64,000 nucleotides of DNA from Acidisoma sp965199065 (GCF_965199065.1 NZ_CBDAQN010000003.1:1798001-1862000), one strand, 5' to 3'. Positions 9,968 to 19,058 are shown, numbered from the stretch's first letter. Made by a program: numbers and translations. Notes: generated by a model from the letters alone, not told the origin.

Positions 9968-9982
9968 GTGCGCTTATCGCAC
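9968..9982. promoter_or_regulatory. Putative PcaR box 2
   Basis: GTGCGCTTATCGCAC matches box 1 in both arms (GTGCG/CGCAC) and differs only in the spacer. It lies 55 bases before the proposed pcaI start, a good place to control the pcaIJF promoter. Two copies of the same 15-mer pattern in one 183-bp divergent region are unlikely to arise by chance. Confidence 0.7.
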
Positions 9983-10037
9983 GGATCGGCAGAGAGATCT
10001 TGTTTGCGTGCCGCGATCTTGGAAGGAACCCTTGCAC

Positions 10038-10718
10038 GTGATCGACAAGATTGTGGGCAGCGTTGCGTTGGCCTTAGAAGGGGTTCGGGACGGTTCGATT
10101 GTCATGGTCGGCGGCTTTGGGGCTGTGGGCCAGCCGGACACGCTCATCGAGGGCCTCATCGAGCAGGGCGCCAAAGATCTCACGATCATCGCAAATAATG
10201 CAGGGGCTGGGCGCGTTGGGTTAGCCAAGCTGATGGAAGCCGGGCGCGTAAGAAAGATCATCTGCTCTTTCCCGCGCTCCGCTGGTTCGGTCGTATTCGA
10301 GGAACTTTTCAAAGCCGGCAGTCTCGAACTGGAAATTGTTCCTCAAGGTACTTTGGCCGAGCGAATTCGTGCGGCCGGCGCAGGTGTTGCGGCCTTCTAC
10401 ACGCCAACGGCATTCGGTACGGCGCTCGCTGAAGGGAAAGAGTGGCGCGAGATTGCTGGGCGGCATTACGTGCTCGAACACGCGCTCGCCGGCGACGTGG
10501 CGCTTGTGGAGGCCTGGAATGCGGACCGATGGGGCAACTGCACGTATCGCGCGAGCGGCCGCAACTTCAATCCGGTGATGGCAATGGCGGCGCAACTGAC
10601 GATCGTCCAGACGCGGCACGTGGCAACCCTCGGGGCTCTCGATCCCGAAGCGATCGTCACTCCAGGAATTTTCGTCGATCGCGTCGTGCATATTCCTGAC
10701 CAGGCGGTGGGAGAGTAA
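10038..10718 (+). CDS. pcaI: 3-oxoadipate CoA-transferase subunit alpha
   Basis: Alpha subunit (226 residues) of the succinyl-CoA:3-oxoacid CoA-transferase that activates 3-oxoadipate to 3-oxoadipyl-CoA. It starts VIDKIVGSVALALEGVRDGS and carries the glycine-rich VMVGGFGAVGQP of family-I CoA-transferase alpha chains, then AFYTPTAFGT and the VALVEAWNADRWGN block. I choose the GTG at 10038, which follows a GGAAGG ribosome-binding site and gives the usual N-terminus; a GTG at 10008 would add ten residues. The beta chain follows after 9 bases, then the thiolase. PcaR boxes lie upstream. The assignment to 3-oxoadipate rather than acetoacetate rests on the neighbouring pcaF and regulator. Confidence 0.9.
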   Translation: MIDKIVGSVALALEGVRDGSIVMVGGFGAVGQPDTLIEGLIEQGAKDLTIIANNAGAGRVGLAKLMEAGRVRKIICSFPRSAGSVVFEELFKAGSLELEIVPQGTLAERIRAAGAGVAAFYTPTAFGTALAEGKEWREIAGRHYVLEHALAGDVALVEAWNADRWGNCTYRASGRNFNPVMAMAAQLTIVQTRHVATLGALDPEAIVTPGIFVDRVVHIPDQAVGE

Positions 10719-10727
10719 AGGAAAACG

Positions 10728-11408
10728 ATGGCAGACTTTGTTCCTCTTACCCGGACCGAAATGGCGCGCCGCTTGGCGCAAGACATTCCGGAAGGTTGGT
10801 ACGTCAATCTCGGGATTGGCATTCCGACAATGGCGGCCGACCACATCCCGGTCGGGCGCGAAGTGTTCCTCCATTCCGAGAATGGTATCCTCGGCATGGG
10901 GCCGGCGCCGGCAGCGGACCGGATCGACCCTTGGATGATCAATGCTGGAAAACAACACGTCACGCTGCTGAAGGGCGGCTCCTTCTTCCACCATGCCGAC
11001 AGCTTCGCGATGATCCGAGGGGGACACATCGACCTTTGCGTGCTCGGGGCCTTCGAGGTCGCGGAGAATGGTGATCTCGCGAATTGGGCCACATCGGCCG
11101 CGGATGCGGCTCCCGCTGTTGGCGGCGCCATGGATCTGGCCGTGGGAGCCAAGCGGATTTGGGTTGTGACGGAGCATACGACGAAAGAAGGCAAGCCAAA
11201 ACTCGTGCAGCGGTGCTCCTATCCGCTGACAGCGCTGGGCGCGGTCAGCCGTATCTACACGAACCTGGCCGTCATCGACGTGACTTCTGCCGGTTTTGTC
11301 GTGCGCGAGGTCGTGCCAGGCTTGACCCTGGACGAGCTTCAGTCCCGCACAGGCGCGCCCCTCCGGTTGGTGGAGACGCTGGGAACGATGGAGACGCTGG
11401 ATGCCTGA
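10728..11408 (+). CDS. pcaJ: 3-oxoadipate CoA-transferase subunit beta
   Basis: Beta subunit (226 residues) partnering the preceding alpha chain. The catalytic glutamate, which forms the CoA thioester intermediate, is in the HSENGILGMGP motif. The chain opens with TRTEMARRLAQDIPEGWYVN and has GIPTMAADHIP and KGGSFFHHADSF. Its last bases overlap the thiolase start by 8 nt, implying translational coupling. Length and motifs are normal for PcaJ. Confidence 0.93.
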   Translation: MADFVPLTRTEMARRLAQDIPEGWYVNLGIGIPTMAADHIPVGREVFLHSENGILGMGPAPAADRIDPWMINAGKQHVTLLKGGSFFHHADSFAMIRGGHIDLCVLGAFEVAENGDLANWATSAADAAPAVGGAMDLAVGAKRIWVVTEHTTKEGKPKLVQRCSYPLTALGAVSRIYTNLAVIDVTSAGFVVREVVPGLTLDELQSRTGAPLRLVETLGTMETLDA

Positions 11409-12606
11409 GGCCTTCATCTGCGATTTCACGCGCACCCCGATCGGACGGTATGGCGGTGCCCTGAAAGATGTGCGCGCCGACGATCTGGCCGCGTATCCTC
11501 TGCGCGTTCTGCGCGAGCGAAATAAGGGCGTGGATTGGGAAGCTGTCGACGACTGCTACCTGGGCTGCGCCAATCAGGCCGGTGAGGACAATCGGGACGT
11601 GGCCCGCATGGCGGTGCTGCTGGCCGGCTATCCGGTCGGGACACCGGGCGGCACGATCAATCGCCTCTGCGGATCAGGTCTTGATGCCGTCGGCACGGCG
11701 GCGCGCATGATCCGTGCAGGCGAAGGTGAGCTGGTGCTGGCAGGGGGTGTCGAAAGCATGACGCGCGCGCCCTTCGTCATGGGCAAAGCGACCGAAGCCT
11801 TTGCCCGTCAGGCGGAGTTGCAGGACACCACGATTGGCTGGCGTTTCGTCAACCCTTCGCTCAAGGCGCTCTATGGCGTCGACACCATGCCGGAGACGGG
11901 TGAGAACGTGGCGGAACGGTTCGCGGTTTCGCGCGCCGATCAGGACGCCTTCGCCTACCGGTCTCAGCAGAGGGCAAAGGTCGCGCAAGACGAAGGCTAT
12001 TTCACCCGCGAGATCACGCCCATCACGATTAAGGGCCGGAAAGGCGAAGTCGTCGTCGCTCTGGACGAGCATCCCCGGCCGGAAACGACGCTCGAAGGTC
12101 TGGCGAAGCTAAAGACGCCGTTCCGCCGGGAAGGGGGTTCGGTCACGGCCGGCAACGCCTCAGGGGTCAATGACGGCGCGGCCGGGCTCATTTTGGCGAG
12201 CGAAGCGGGAGCGCGGCGGCACGGACTGACGCCCCGCGCGCGGATCGTCGCCATGGCGACGGCGGGCGTCGAGCCCTCCGTCATGGGCATCGGGCCCGCG
12301 CCGGCGACCGAGAAACTGCTGGCCCAGACGGGGATTTCACTGGCGACGGTCGACCTCATTGAACTCAACGAAGCATTTGCGAGCCAGGCGCTGGCCGTCC
12401 TGCGTCGTCTCGGCGTGCCCGATGACGCGCCGCATGTTAACCCTTGCGGCGGCGCCATCGCCCTCGGCCATCCGCTGGGAATGTCGGGCGCGCGCCTCGC
12501 GATGACAGCGGTGAACGGACTGGAAACGCACAACCTGCGACGCGCGGTGGTGACGATGTGCATCGGCGTCGGGCAGGGAATCGCCATGCTGATCGAGCGG
12601 GTCTAA
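11401..12606 (+). CDS. pcaF: 3-oxoadipyl-CoA thiolase
   Basis: Thiolase of 401 residues that cleaves 3-oxoadipyl-CoA with CoA to succinyl-CoA and acetyl-CoA, the last step of the beta-ketoadipate pathway. Nucleophilic C90 lies in NRLCGSGLDAVG. The His is in GGAIALGHPLGMSGARL and the second catalytic Cys is in VTMCIGVGQG near the C-terminus; NEAFASQA is also present. Start at 11401 overlaps pcaJ. The general thiolase motifs alone would not separate it from acetoacetyl-CoA thiolase; the pcaIJ context supports PcaF. A 9-bp hairpin covers its stop codon. Confidence 0.92.
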   Translation: MPEAFICDFTRTPIGRYGGALKDVRADDLAAYPLRVLRERNKGVDWEAVDDCYLGCANQAGEDNRDVARMAVLLAGYPVGTPGGTINRLCGSGLDAVGTAARMIRAGEGELVLAGGVESMTRAPFVMGKATEAFARQAELQDTTIGWRFVNPSLKALYGVDTMPETGENVAERFAVSRADQDAFAYRSQQRAKVAQDEGYFTREITPITIKGRKGEVVVALDEHPRPETTLEGLAKLKTPFRREGGSVTAGNASGVNDGAAGLILASEAGARRHGLTPRARIVAMATAGVEPSVMGIGPAPATEKLLAQTGISLATVDLIELNEAFASQALAVLRRLGVPDDAPHVNPCGGAIALGHPLGMSGARLAMTAVNGLETHNLRRAVVTMCIGVGQGIAMLIERV

Positions 12607-12614
12607 CCCGCTCG
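12594..12614. terminator. Hairpin between convergent genes
   Basis: CGAGCGGGT and ACCCGCTCG form a perfect 9-bp stem around a CTA loop. It overlaps the pcaF stop and lies 8 bases before the end of the convergent dehydrogenase gene. No T-run follows on either strand, so it is either a non-canonical bidirectional terminator or an mRNA 3'-end stabiliser. Confidence 0.5.
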
Positions 12615-12621
12615 TCAGGAC

Positions 12622-13689
12622 TCAGGTTGATACCATGATCTTCAGATGCTCGCCCGATGGGTTGAGCAGGGCCTCGAAGCCGTCGCGCACGACATCGGCG
12701 GCGTCGATCGTGGCGGTGATCACGCGCTCCACGGGGAAGATGCCCGCGGCGATCATGCTCGCGATGCGCGGCCAGATCTGGACCGGGTAGCACCAGGTCG
12801 CCTCGATACTGATGTCCTTGAGCGCCCAAAGCATGGGCTCGACCGACGCCGCCCGCACATGCAAGCCAGCCTGGACGACGACGCCCTGGCGGCGAACTGC
12901 CTTCACGCAGGCGTTGAGCGATCCCTCATGGCCAACACATTCGAGTGCCGTGTCGACGCCGACGCCACTTTCGGTGTTGTCGCGAATGATCTGCACGAGG
13001 TCGTCCGTGCGCGGGTCGATGGGAATGACGCCCGGCACGATCTCCTGTGCCTTCCGCAGACGGTTCGGATTGGTCTCCGAGACGAACAGTGTGCTGGCGC
13101 CGGCAGCGCGTGCCGCCAGCAACGTGAGCGCGCCGATAGGGCCCGCACCCGAGACCAGGACCGACGAGCCTGCCTGGACGCGGCCACGATCCACGGCATA
13201 GACGGCGACAGCCGCCGGCTCGATGAGCGCCGCCTGCGCTTCGGTGAGGCTCTTCGGCACGGGAATGACGTTGCCGGCGTCGAGCACCGCCCGCTCGCCC
13301 ATGCCACCCCAGGGATGCGACAAGCCGATGACGCCGAGCTTCTCGCTGAGATGGAGCAAGCCGCGGCGCACGTAGTAGTCGTCGGCTGGCGCCATCAGCG
13401 GCTGGATCGAGACGAGATCGCCAACCTTCAAATGCTGGACGGCGTCTCCGGTCTCCACCACGCGCGCAGAAAATTCGTGGCCAAGGATCTGCGGCAGGGT
13501 CGCACCCGTCAGCGCGTTCGGCTCCTTGGGCGTGACGATGGGACCCGCGATGAATTCGTGCAGATCAGTGCCGCAGATCCCGCACATGGCAGGAGCCACC
13601 AGCACCTGATTGGGCCCGAGCGCCCCGGACGGTTCCGGCACATCCTCAACCCGGATGTCGCGCTTGGTGTAGAAGCGGACAGCGCGCAT
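12622..13689 (-). CDS. Zinc-type medium-chain alcohol dehydrogenase (butanediol/threonine dehydrogenase-like)
   Basis: NAD(P)-dependent MDR dehydrogenase of 355 residues. The catalytic-zinc motifs are present: CGICGTDLHEF near 36-46 and GHEFSARVVE near 70, with a later EPAAVAVYAVDR. The Rossmann motif is VLVSGAGPIGALTL. The lobe that normally holds four cysteines for structural zinc reads PLMAPADDYYVRRGLLHLSE, keeping its length but with no cysteine. The start at 13689 (MRAVRFYTKRD) has a GGAGTT ribosome-binding site. It is the last gene of the leftward operon with transporter 1 and probably oxidises an alcohol or polyol delivered by it (inference). Confidence 0.88.
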   Translation of the reverse strand: MRAVRFYTKRDIRVEDVPEPSGALGPNQVLVAPAMCGICGTDLHEFIAGPIVTPKEPNALTGATLPQILGHEFSARVVETGDAVQHLKVGDLVSIQPLMAPADDYYVRRGLLHLSEKLGVIGLSHPWGGMGERAVLDAGNVIPVPKSLTEAQAALIEPAAVAVYAVDRGRVQAGSSVLVSGAGPIGALTLLAARAAGASTLFVSETNPNRLRKAQEIVPGVIPIDPRTDDLVQIIRDNTESGVGVDTALECVGHEGSLNACVKAVRRQGVVVQAGLHVRAASVEPMLWALKDISIEATWCYPVQIWPRIASMIAAGIFPVERVITATIDAADVVRDGFEALLNPSGEHLKIMVST

Positions 13690-13702
13690 GGTCAGAACTC
13701 CT

Positions 13703-14470
13703 TCATTGGGCGGTATAGCCGCCGTCGCAGGCGAGGCTCGCACCGGTGACGAAGCGCGCCTCATCGGATGCCAGGAACAGCACGCAATTTGCTACGTCCA
13801 CCGGCTCGCCGAGCGTCAGCGGATGCTTCGACTTCATCATGTCGAGGTAATGCTCGAGCCCACCCGGATAGGTTTCGCCAGCCTTCATGAACAGCGGCGT
13901 TTTGGTCGATCCGGGATGCACGCAATTCACCCGGATGCCGTAGCGCGCGTAGCACATGGCGTCGGTCTTAGTCATGAGCAGGACCGCGCCTTTGGTCGCG
14001 TGGTAGGGCGGCAGATCGTCGTTGCCGATCAGCCCGTAGATCGAGGAGAAGTTGACGATGGCGCCGCTTTTCGCCTCGACCATGTGCCGCAGCACATGCT
14101 TGGAGCTTAGAAAGACGCCGCGCACATTGACCGCGAAGACCGCCTCGAACTCCTCCAGGCTCAGCTCGTGGGTGAACTTGTTGGCGCCGGGAATGGCCGC
14201 GTTGTTGACGAGGATGTCGATCCGCCCCCAGCGATCGATCACCTGCTGTACGGCGGCCGCCACGCTCTGCTCGTCGCGCACATCCACCTGGAAGGCCTCG
14301 GCCTCGAAGCCGTCCTGGCGCAGCGCGTTGGCTGTCGACTGCCCGTTTTCGGCGCTGATCTCGAAGATAGCGACACGCGCGCCTTCCTCGACGAAGCGCC
14401 GGCACGTGGCCTCGCCAATGCCGGTGCCACCGCCGGTGATGATGGCAATCTTGTTGTCCAGACGACCCAT
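13703..14470 (-). CDS. Short-chain dehydrogenase/reductase
   Basis: Classical SDR of 255 residues. Cofactor motif TGGGTGIG is near the N-terminus, NNAA marks strand 4, the Ser of the tetrad is in NFSSIYG, and YHATK is the YxxxK active site. An Asp/Glu-like residue after strand 2 (FEIS) favours NAD. Two adjacent ATG codons exist; the second (14470) is spaced correctly from GGGGAGG and is used here. Downstream of transporter 1 and just before the medium-chain dehydrogenase, it likely oxidises a hydroxyl of the imported compound. The substrate is not determinable. Confidence 0.88.
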   Translation of the reverse strand: MGRLDNKIAIITGGGTGIGEATCRRFVEEGARVAIFEISAENGQSTANALRQDGFEAEAFQVDVRDEQSVAAAVQQVIDRWGRIDILVNNAAIPGANKFTHELSLEEFEAVFAVNVRGVFLSSKHVLRHMVEAKSGAIVNFSSIYGLIGNDDLPPYHATKGAVLLMTKTDAMCYARYGIRVNCVHPGSTKTPLFMKAGETYPGGLEHYLDMMKSKHPLTLGEPVDVANCVLFLASDEARFVTGASLACDGGYTAQ

Positions 14471-14495
14471 CATGGCCTCCCCAGTTGGTGTTGTC

Positions 14496-14783
14496 TTAGC
14501 TGCGGTTATCCATCCGCTTGAGGAACGGGTGGATCGACACCGTCTCCCAGATGCCGGCCTTCTTGAACGGATCGGCATCGTGAAAGGCCTGCACCTCGGC
14601 CTGCGTCTCCGCCTCGACGAGAAAGAAACTGCCGATCATCGTCTCGTTATCCTGAGCGACAAGCGGGCCGGAAACGACGATGCTCACCGGCGCCTTACCA
14701 AGATACGCCTTGTGGGCTTCGTAATTGGCGAGGCGGTTCTGTAGGCCGTTGGCCTTGTCCAGGGCATGGATGATGAAATGCAT
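14496..14783 (-). CDS. YciI-family protein
   Basis: Small protein (95 residues) of the YciI/YCII superfamily: MHFIIHALDKANG, a HKAYL helix, GPLVAQDNETMIGSFFLVEA and FHDADPFKKAGIWETVSIHP, with the conserved His and Asp of the family. Members have a ferredoxin-like fold; some are dehydrochlorinases or lyase-like, but most are unassigned. It sits between two SDR genes in the transporter-1 operon, so it may isomerise or dehydrate an intermediate (inference). Confidence 0.85.
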   Translation of the reverse strand: MHFIIHALDKANGLQNRLANYEAHKAYLGKAPVSIVVSGPLVAQDNETMIGSFFLVEAETQAEVQAFHDADPFKKAGIWETVSIHPFLKRMDNRS

Positions 14784-14801
14784 GGAACGATCTCCTGTGT
14801 C

Positions 14802-15575
14802 TCAGGTGACGGAATAGCCGGCATCGACCATCAGCAGATGGCCGTTTATGCCGGAGGCCGCGTCGGAACTCAGAAACGCCACCGCCGATGCGATTTCCTG
14901 CTTTCGCAGCAACCGCCCGTTGGGCATGTCCTCAAGCCAGAGCTTCATGACGTCAGGTCGGGTGCGGCCGACCTCCGCGAGCATGTCCGTATCGGTATAT
15001 CCGGGACCCACGGCATTCACACGAACGCCCTGCCGCCCCCACTCGATGCCAAGCACACGCGCCATATGCGCCACTCCGGCCTTGGCCACGTCATACCCGA
15101 CATGCTGCTCCGGCCGCACGACCTTGACGCCCGCGATCGACGAGGTGAGCACGATCGCGCCGCGCCCGCGCTCCAGCATCGGCCGCGCGAAGGCCCGGGC
15201 ACTGTAGAAACTGCCGTCGAGGTTGACCGCGAGCGCGCGGCGCCAGATCGCGTCGTCATGATCGATCGCCGGGCATTCGTAGGCCGTGCCCGCATTGGCC
15301 GCGAGAATGTCGACGGCGCCATGGCGCTGCACGACCGTCCGGGCCGCCTCGTCCAGAGACGCGGATTCGGTCACGTCGAGCGTCAGCCAAGATGTGCGTT
15401 TGCCGTCGGGATCGAGCTGCGCCGCGGTTTCGGCCACGGCCTCCGTCCGATCGGCCAACACGACCGTCGCGCCGAGCGCCAGGAAGTGCTCAGCGATGGT
15501 GGCGCCAATGCCGCGCTGCGCGCCGGTGACCACCGCTACCTTACCTTCAAGGCCGTAGAGGCTGAGCCCGTTCAT
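14802..15575 (-). CDS. Short-chain dehydrogenase/reductase
   Basis: Classical SDR of 257 residues: TGAQRGIG cofactor motif, ADRT after strand 2 (NAD preference), a NAG motif in AANAG, the Ser in LTSSIAGV, and the active site YDVAK (YxxxK). The C-terminus has GHLLMVDAGYS. It lies 5 bases after the second permease gene and is clearly co-transcribed with transporter 1. It is different in sequence from the neighbouring SDR, so two separate oxidations are likely. Confidence 0.88.
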   Translation of the reverse strand: MNGLSLYGLEGKVAVVTGAQRGIGATIAEHFLALGATVVLADRTEAVAETAAQLDPDGKRTSWLTLDVTESASLDEAARTVVQRHGAVDILAANAGTAYECPAIDHDDAIWRRALAVNLDGSFYSARAFARPMLERGRGAIVLTSSIAGVKVVRPEQHVGYDVAKAGVAHMARVLGIEWGRQGVRVNAVGPGYTDTDMLAEVGRTRPDVMKLWLEDMPNGRLLRKQEIASAVAFLSSDAASGINGHLLMVDAGYSVT

Positions 15576-15580
15576 GGCAA

Positions 15581-16564
15581 CTACCTTTGCACGTAGCAGG
15601 CGGCGGCCAGAACGATGACCACGCCCTTCAGCACGATCTGGGCCTGGATCGGCAACCCGATGAGCACGACGACGTTGGAGGCGAGCATCAGCACGGCCGC
15701 ACCCGCCAGGGCGCCCGGGATTGTCCCGCGCCCGCCGGAGAGCGCGGCGCCGCCGATGACCGCCGCGACGATGCTGTCCAGTTCGAACCCTTGGCCAACC
15801 TGATTGTCGACGATCTCGGCATAGCCGCCGAGCACGATGCCGGCGATGGCGGCGAGCACGCCTGACGCGACGTAGGCGCCGATGACGATGGCGTCGACGC
15901 GATAGCCGAGCAGCTGGGCCGTCACGCGGTTGCCGCCGACGATCATGAAGCGCCGGCCCAAGACCGTGCGGTGCACGACGATGCCGACGATGACGGCGAA
16001 AACAATGAGCACGGCGAGATTGACTGGAATGCCGTGCCAGGTGGATGACCCGACGACGCGCAACAGATGCGGCATCCCGCCTGACGGCGCGCCCTTGGTG
16101 TAGGCGAAGCGGAGACCTTGCAGCACGGTCATGCTCGCGAGTGTCGCGAGGAACGGCGAGACCTGACGCTTCGTGACCAGCAGGCCGTTCACCAGACCGG
16201 TGACTGCGCCGATGACGATGGCGACGGCAATGATCGCCGCCACGTCGATGGGCAGCCCGGAGAAACTTGTGCCGACAACGGCGGCCGTCGCCATGATGGA
16301 GGCCACGGAGAGATCGAGGCCGCCGGTCATGATGACGAGCGCCTGGCCGATGGTGACGATGGCCAGCGGCACCGTCTCGAGCACCAGGTTCGAGAGGTTC
16401 TGGCCGCTCAGGAAGGACGGCGCGATGGCGCCGGAGACGATGATGAGCACAAGCAGGAAGACGAAGATGCCATATTGGCTCGTGAACTTCGCGATACGGC
16501 CGATGTTGGATTGGCGCCCCTTGGCGGTCGTGTCGACCCTGCCGGGGATGCTGTCGACGTTCAT
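15581..16564 (-). CDS. CUT2 sugar ABC transporter permease (transporter 1)
   Basis: Integral membrane permease of 327 residues in the RbsC/branched family (BPD_transp_2), with about nine hydrophobic segments. Family motifs seen: ALVIMTGGLDLSV, NGLLVTKRQVSPFLATLAS and GGAALSGGRGTIPGALAG. The start at 16564 (MNVDSIPGRV) overlaps the upstream permease gene by 4 bases. An upstream in-frame extension is only antisense noise of the neighbouring gene. It pairs with the permease at 16561-17538 as a heterodimer. Confidence 0.9.
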   Translation of the reverse strand: MNVDSIPGRVDTTAKGRQSNIGRIAKFTSQYGIFVFLLVLIIVSGAIAPSFLSGQNLSNLVLETVPLAIVTIGQALVIMTGGLDLSVASIMATAAVVGTSFSGLPIDVAAIIAVAIVIGAVTGLVNGLLVTKRQVSPFLATLASMTVLQGLRFAYTKGAPSGGMPHLLRVVGSSTWHGIPVNLAVLIVFAVIVGIVVHRTVLGRRFMIVGGNRVTAQLLGYRVDAIVIGAYVASGVLAAIAGIVLGGYAEIVDNQVGQGFELDSIVAAVIGGAALSGGRGTIPGALAGAAVLMLASNVVVLIGLPIQAQIVLKGVVIVLAAACYVQR

Positions 16565-17538
16565 GCGAGCCTCCGGCGCTCGCGATAGACGGAGACGGCG
16601 AGCATGATGATCAGCCCTTGGACCACGAGCTGGACCTCGGAGGAGACGTGCAGGAAGTTCAGGAAGTTGTTGAGCAGCGCGATGAGATAGGCGCCGAGCA
16701 GCGTGCCGATCACGCCGCCGCGACCGCCGCTCAGCATGGTGCCGCCCACGACGACGGGCGTCACGGAGGCGAGGGTGTAGTTGGCGCCGGCATAGGGCTG
16801 GCCGGTGCCGAAGCGCGCAACCAGGTAGATCGCCGTGACAGCCGCGAAGAAGCCTGACAGGGCGTAGACCAACACGATGGTACGGCGCACCGGCAGGCCG
16901 AGCAGCACGGCAGCGGGGCGGTCGTCGCCAATGGCGTAGATGTACCGGCCGGTAGTGGTTCGGCGTAGCAGCAGGCTTGCCAGCAGATAGATGGCTACGC
17001 AGATCGTGGCGCCCACGGAAATGTCGAAGAGGCGGCCGTAGGCGAGGTAGTCGAAGCCGTCCGGCACGCCGCCCACTGGTGCCAGCGTGTAGAGCAACGC
17101 CGCGCCCTGAAGGATGGCGCCCATCCCGAGCGTCACGATGAGGGGATGCACGCGCAACACGACGATGCCGAGACCGTTGATGATGCCGATGACGAGGCCG
17201 AGCAGAATGACGCCGGCGCAAACGGGAATGACCAGGTCGCCGTTGCTGTTGATCAACCCCGAGGTCAGCACGGATAGCAGGCTGATCATCGAACCTACGG
17301 AAAGATCGATGCCACCGGTCAGCACGGCGAGCGTCTGCCCGAGCGAAACCAGCGCTAGGTCGGTCGACTGCTCATAGATGTTGAGAATGTTCCGGGTCGT
17401 GCCGAAGCGGTTGGTAACGGTGCATCCCAGGATGCCGATGGCCAGGATAAGGATGATAACGATGCCAAGGCGGATGACCTGCTCGGGCACCCTGCGGCGC
17501 GTCTGCGATTTGGTGTCCGGCAGGGCGGTGGCGCTCAT
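16561..17538 (-). CDS. CUT2 sugar ABC transporter permease (transporter 1)
   Basis: RbsC-type permease of 325 residues with the family's LAVLTGGIDLSVGSMISL segment, an NGLGIVVLRVHPLIVTLG segment and GGTMLSGGRGGVIGTLLGA near the end. A basic N-terminal tail precedes the first membrane helix. It lies 12 bases after the ATPase gene and overlaps the following permease by ATGA. Two separate permeases give a normal heterodimeric CUT2 channel, in contrast to the fused versions further right. Confidence 0.9.
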   Translation of the reverse strand: MSATALPDTKSQTRRRVPEQVIRLGIVIILILAIGILGCTVTNRFGTTRNILNIYEQSTDLALVSLGQTLAVLTGGIDLSVGSMISLLSVLTSGLINSNGDLVIPVCAGVILLGLVIGIINGLGIVVLRVHPLIVTLGMGAILQGAALLYTLAPVGGVPDGFDYLAYGRLFDISVGATICVAIYLLASLLLRRTTTGRYIYAIGDDRPAAVLLGLPVRRTIVLVYALSGFFAAVTAIYLVARFGTGQPYAGANYTLASVTPVVVGGTMLSGGRGGVIGTLLGAYLIALLNNFLNFLHVSSEVQLVVQGLIIMLAVSVYRERRRLA

Positions 17539-17550
17539 GGCTCGGGTTCC

Positions 17551-19044
17551 TCAGGCGGCCTGGCGGTCATGCGTTGCGAGGTCCATGACAGCTTCCTCGG
17601 TGATCATGCTCGTTTCAAGCAGGCCGGTGATGGCTCCCTCGCGCATGACGTATACCCGGTCCGACATGCCGACGACTTCCGGCAGCTCGGAACTGATCAT
17701 GAGGATCGCGACGCCCTCCAGCGCAAGGCCGCGCATGATCCGGTAGATTTCGGTGCGTGCGCCCACGTCCACGCCGCGGGTCGGCTCGTCGAGGATGAGC
17801 ACGCGACGGCAGGCGCGGGCCCAGCGGGCGATGAGGACCTTCTGCTGGTTGCCGCCCGACATAGTCGCAACCGGGGTTGCCGGGCCACGGCAGGCGATCT
17901 GGTAGGAGCCGATGTCGCGCTCCGCGAGCTGCCGCTCGCGCTCATTGTCTAAGAAGGGGCCGTTGCTGACGGTGCCGAGGCTCGCCGCCGTGATGTTCGC
18001 GCCGACGGTCTGCAGCATCGCGAGCCCCTGGCCCTTGCGGTCTTCTGTCACGAAGCCGATGCCGAGGCCGATGGCGCGCTCCGGGCTCATGGAGCGAAAG
18101 GTTTGACCGGCGATGGTGACGGAGCCCGCTTCCATCGGCAGACCACCGAAGATTGCCATGGCGAGCTCCGAGCGCCCCGAGCCCACCATGCCGGCGAGGC
18201 CTGTGATGATGCCCGACCGCAGCTCGATGCTGCATCCGCGCACGCGGGCGCCCATGCGGATGTCCTTGGCCGTTAGGACGACTTCCGACGCCTCCGGCGG
18301 CCGCTCATGCGGCGGGAAGAGGTGGCTGAGATCACGGCCCACCATCAGCGTAATCAGTTCATCGCGCGTGACGCTGCCGACGGACCGCGTAGCAATCCAG
18401 CGGCCATCCTTGATGACGGTGAGACGGTCGCAAAGGTTGAAGATTTCTTCGAGACGATGGGAGATGTACACGATCGCGACGCCATCATCGCGAAGCTTCC
18501 GCAGTCGCTCGAACAGCAGTTCCACCTCGCGGCCGGCAATGACCGCCGTCGGCTCATCGAGGATGAGCACCTTTGGAGTTTCAATCATCGCCTTCGCAAT
18601 CTCGACCATCTGCTGATCAGCGACTGTCAGCCCGCCGACAGGCTGGCGCACGTCCAGCGTCACGCCGAGGCGCGTGAGAATCTCGGCTGCGCGCTGTTCG
18701 GCAAGGCGATGATCGATCATGCCGAACCGGTTGCGCGGCATACGACCGAGAAAGACGTTCTCCGCAACCGACATATGCGGAAACAGCACGAATTCCTGGT
18801 AGATGACGTGGATACCAGCGGCTTTGGCCTGCGCTGGTCCTTGCCAATGCACCGGGCGGCCATCAAGGCTGATCTCGCCGCTATCGGCTGCCTGGACACC
18901 GGCAATGATCTTGGTCAGCGTTGATTTGCCCGCACCGTTCTCGCCAACGAGCGCGTGGATCTCACCTGCGCGCACCTCGAGATCGACCCCGGCGAGCGCC
19001 TGCACGCCGGGAAACGATTTCTGGATGCCGGTTACCGCGAGCAT
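17551..19044 (-). CDS. CUT2 sugar ABC transporter ATP-binding protein (transporter 1)
   Basis: RbsA-type ATPase of 497 residues with two nucleotide-binding domains in tandem. Domain 1 has Walker A GENGAGKST (34-42), signature VGGLTVADQQMVEIAKAM and Walker B LILDEPTAVIAG. Domain 2 has the usual divergent Walker A (GMVGSGRSE), signature MSGGNQQKVLIARW and an intact Walker B LILDEPTRGVDVGAR. It lies 14 bases after the binding-protein gene. It energises uptake through the two following permeases. Confidence 0.92.
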   Translation of the reverse strand: MLAVTGIQKSFPGVQALAGVDLEVRAGEIHALVGENGAGKSTLTKIIAGVQAADSGEISLDGRPVHWQGPAQAKAAGIHVIYQEFVLFPHMSVAENVFLGRMPRNRFGMIDHRLAEQRAAEILTRLGVTLDVRQPVGGLTVADQQMVEIAKAMIETPKVLILDEPTAVIAGREVELLFERLRKLRDDGVAIVYISHRLEEIFNLCDRLTVIKDGRWIATRSVGSVTRDELITLMVGRDLSHLFPPHERPPEASEVVLTAKDIRMGARVRGCSIELRSGIITGLAGMVGSGRSELAMAIFGGLPMEAGSVTIAGQTFRSMSPERAIGLGIGFVTEDRKGQGLAMLQTVGANITAASLGTVSNGPFLDNERERQLAERDIGSYQIACRGPATPVATMSGGNQQKVLIARWARACRRVLILDEPTRGVDVGARTEIYRIMRGLALEGVAILMISSELPEVVGMSDRVYVMREGAITGLLETSMITEEAVMDLATHDRQAA

Positions 19045-19058
19045 GCCGGCCGCCGCCT

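Noticed and set aside
10221..11435. 404-codon antisense frame over pcaI and pcaJ
   Set aside because: Contradicts the clear CoA-transferase motifs on the plus strand; no ribosome-binding site or homology.
16565..17221. N-terminal extension of the permease at 15581-16564
   Set aside because: The extra ~219 codons are Arg/His-rich and lie inside the neighbouring permease gene; the ATG at 16564 gives the family length.
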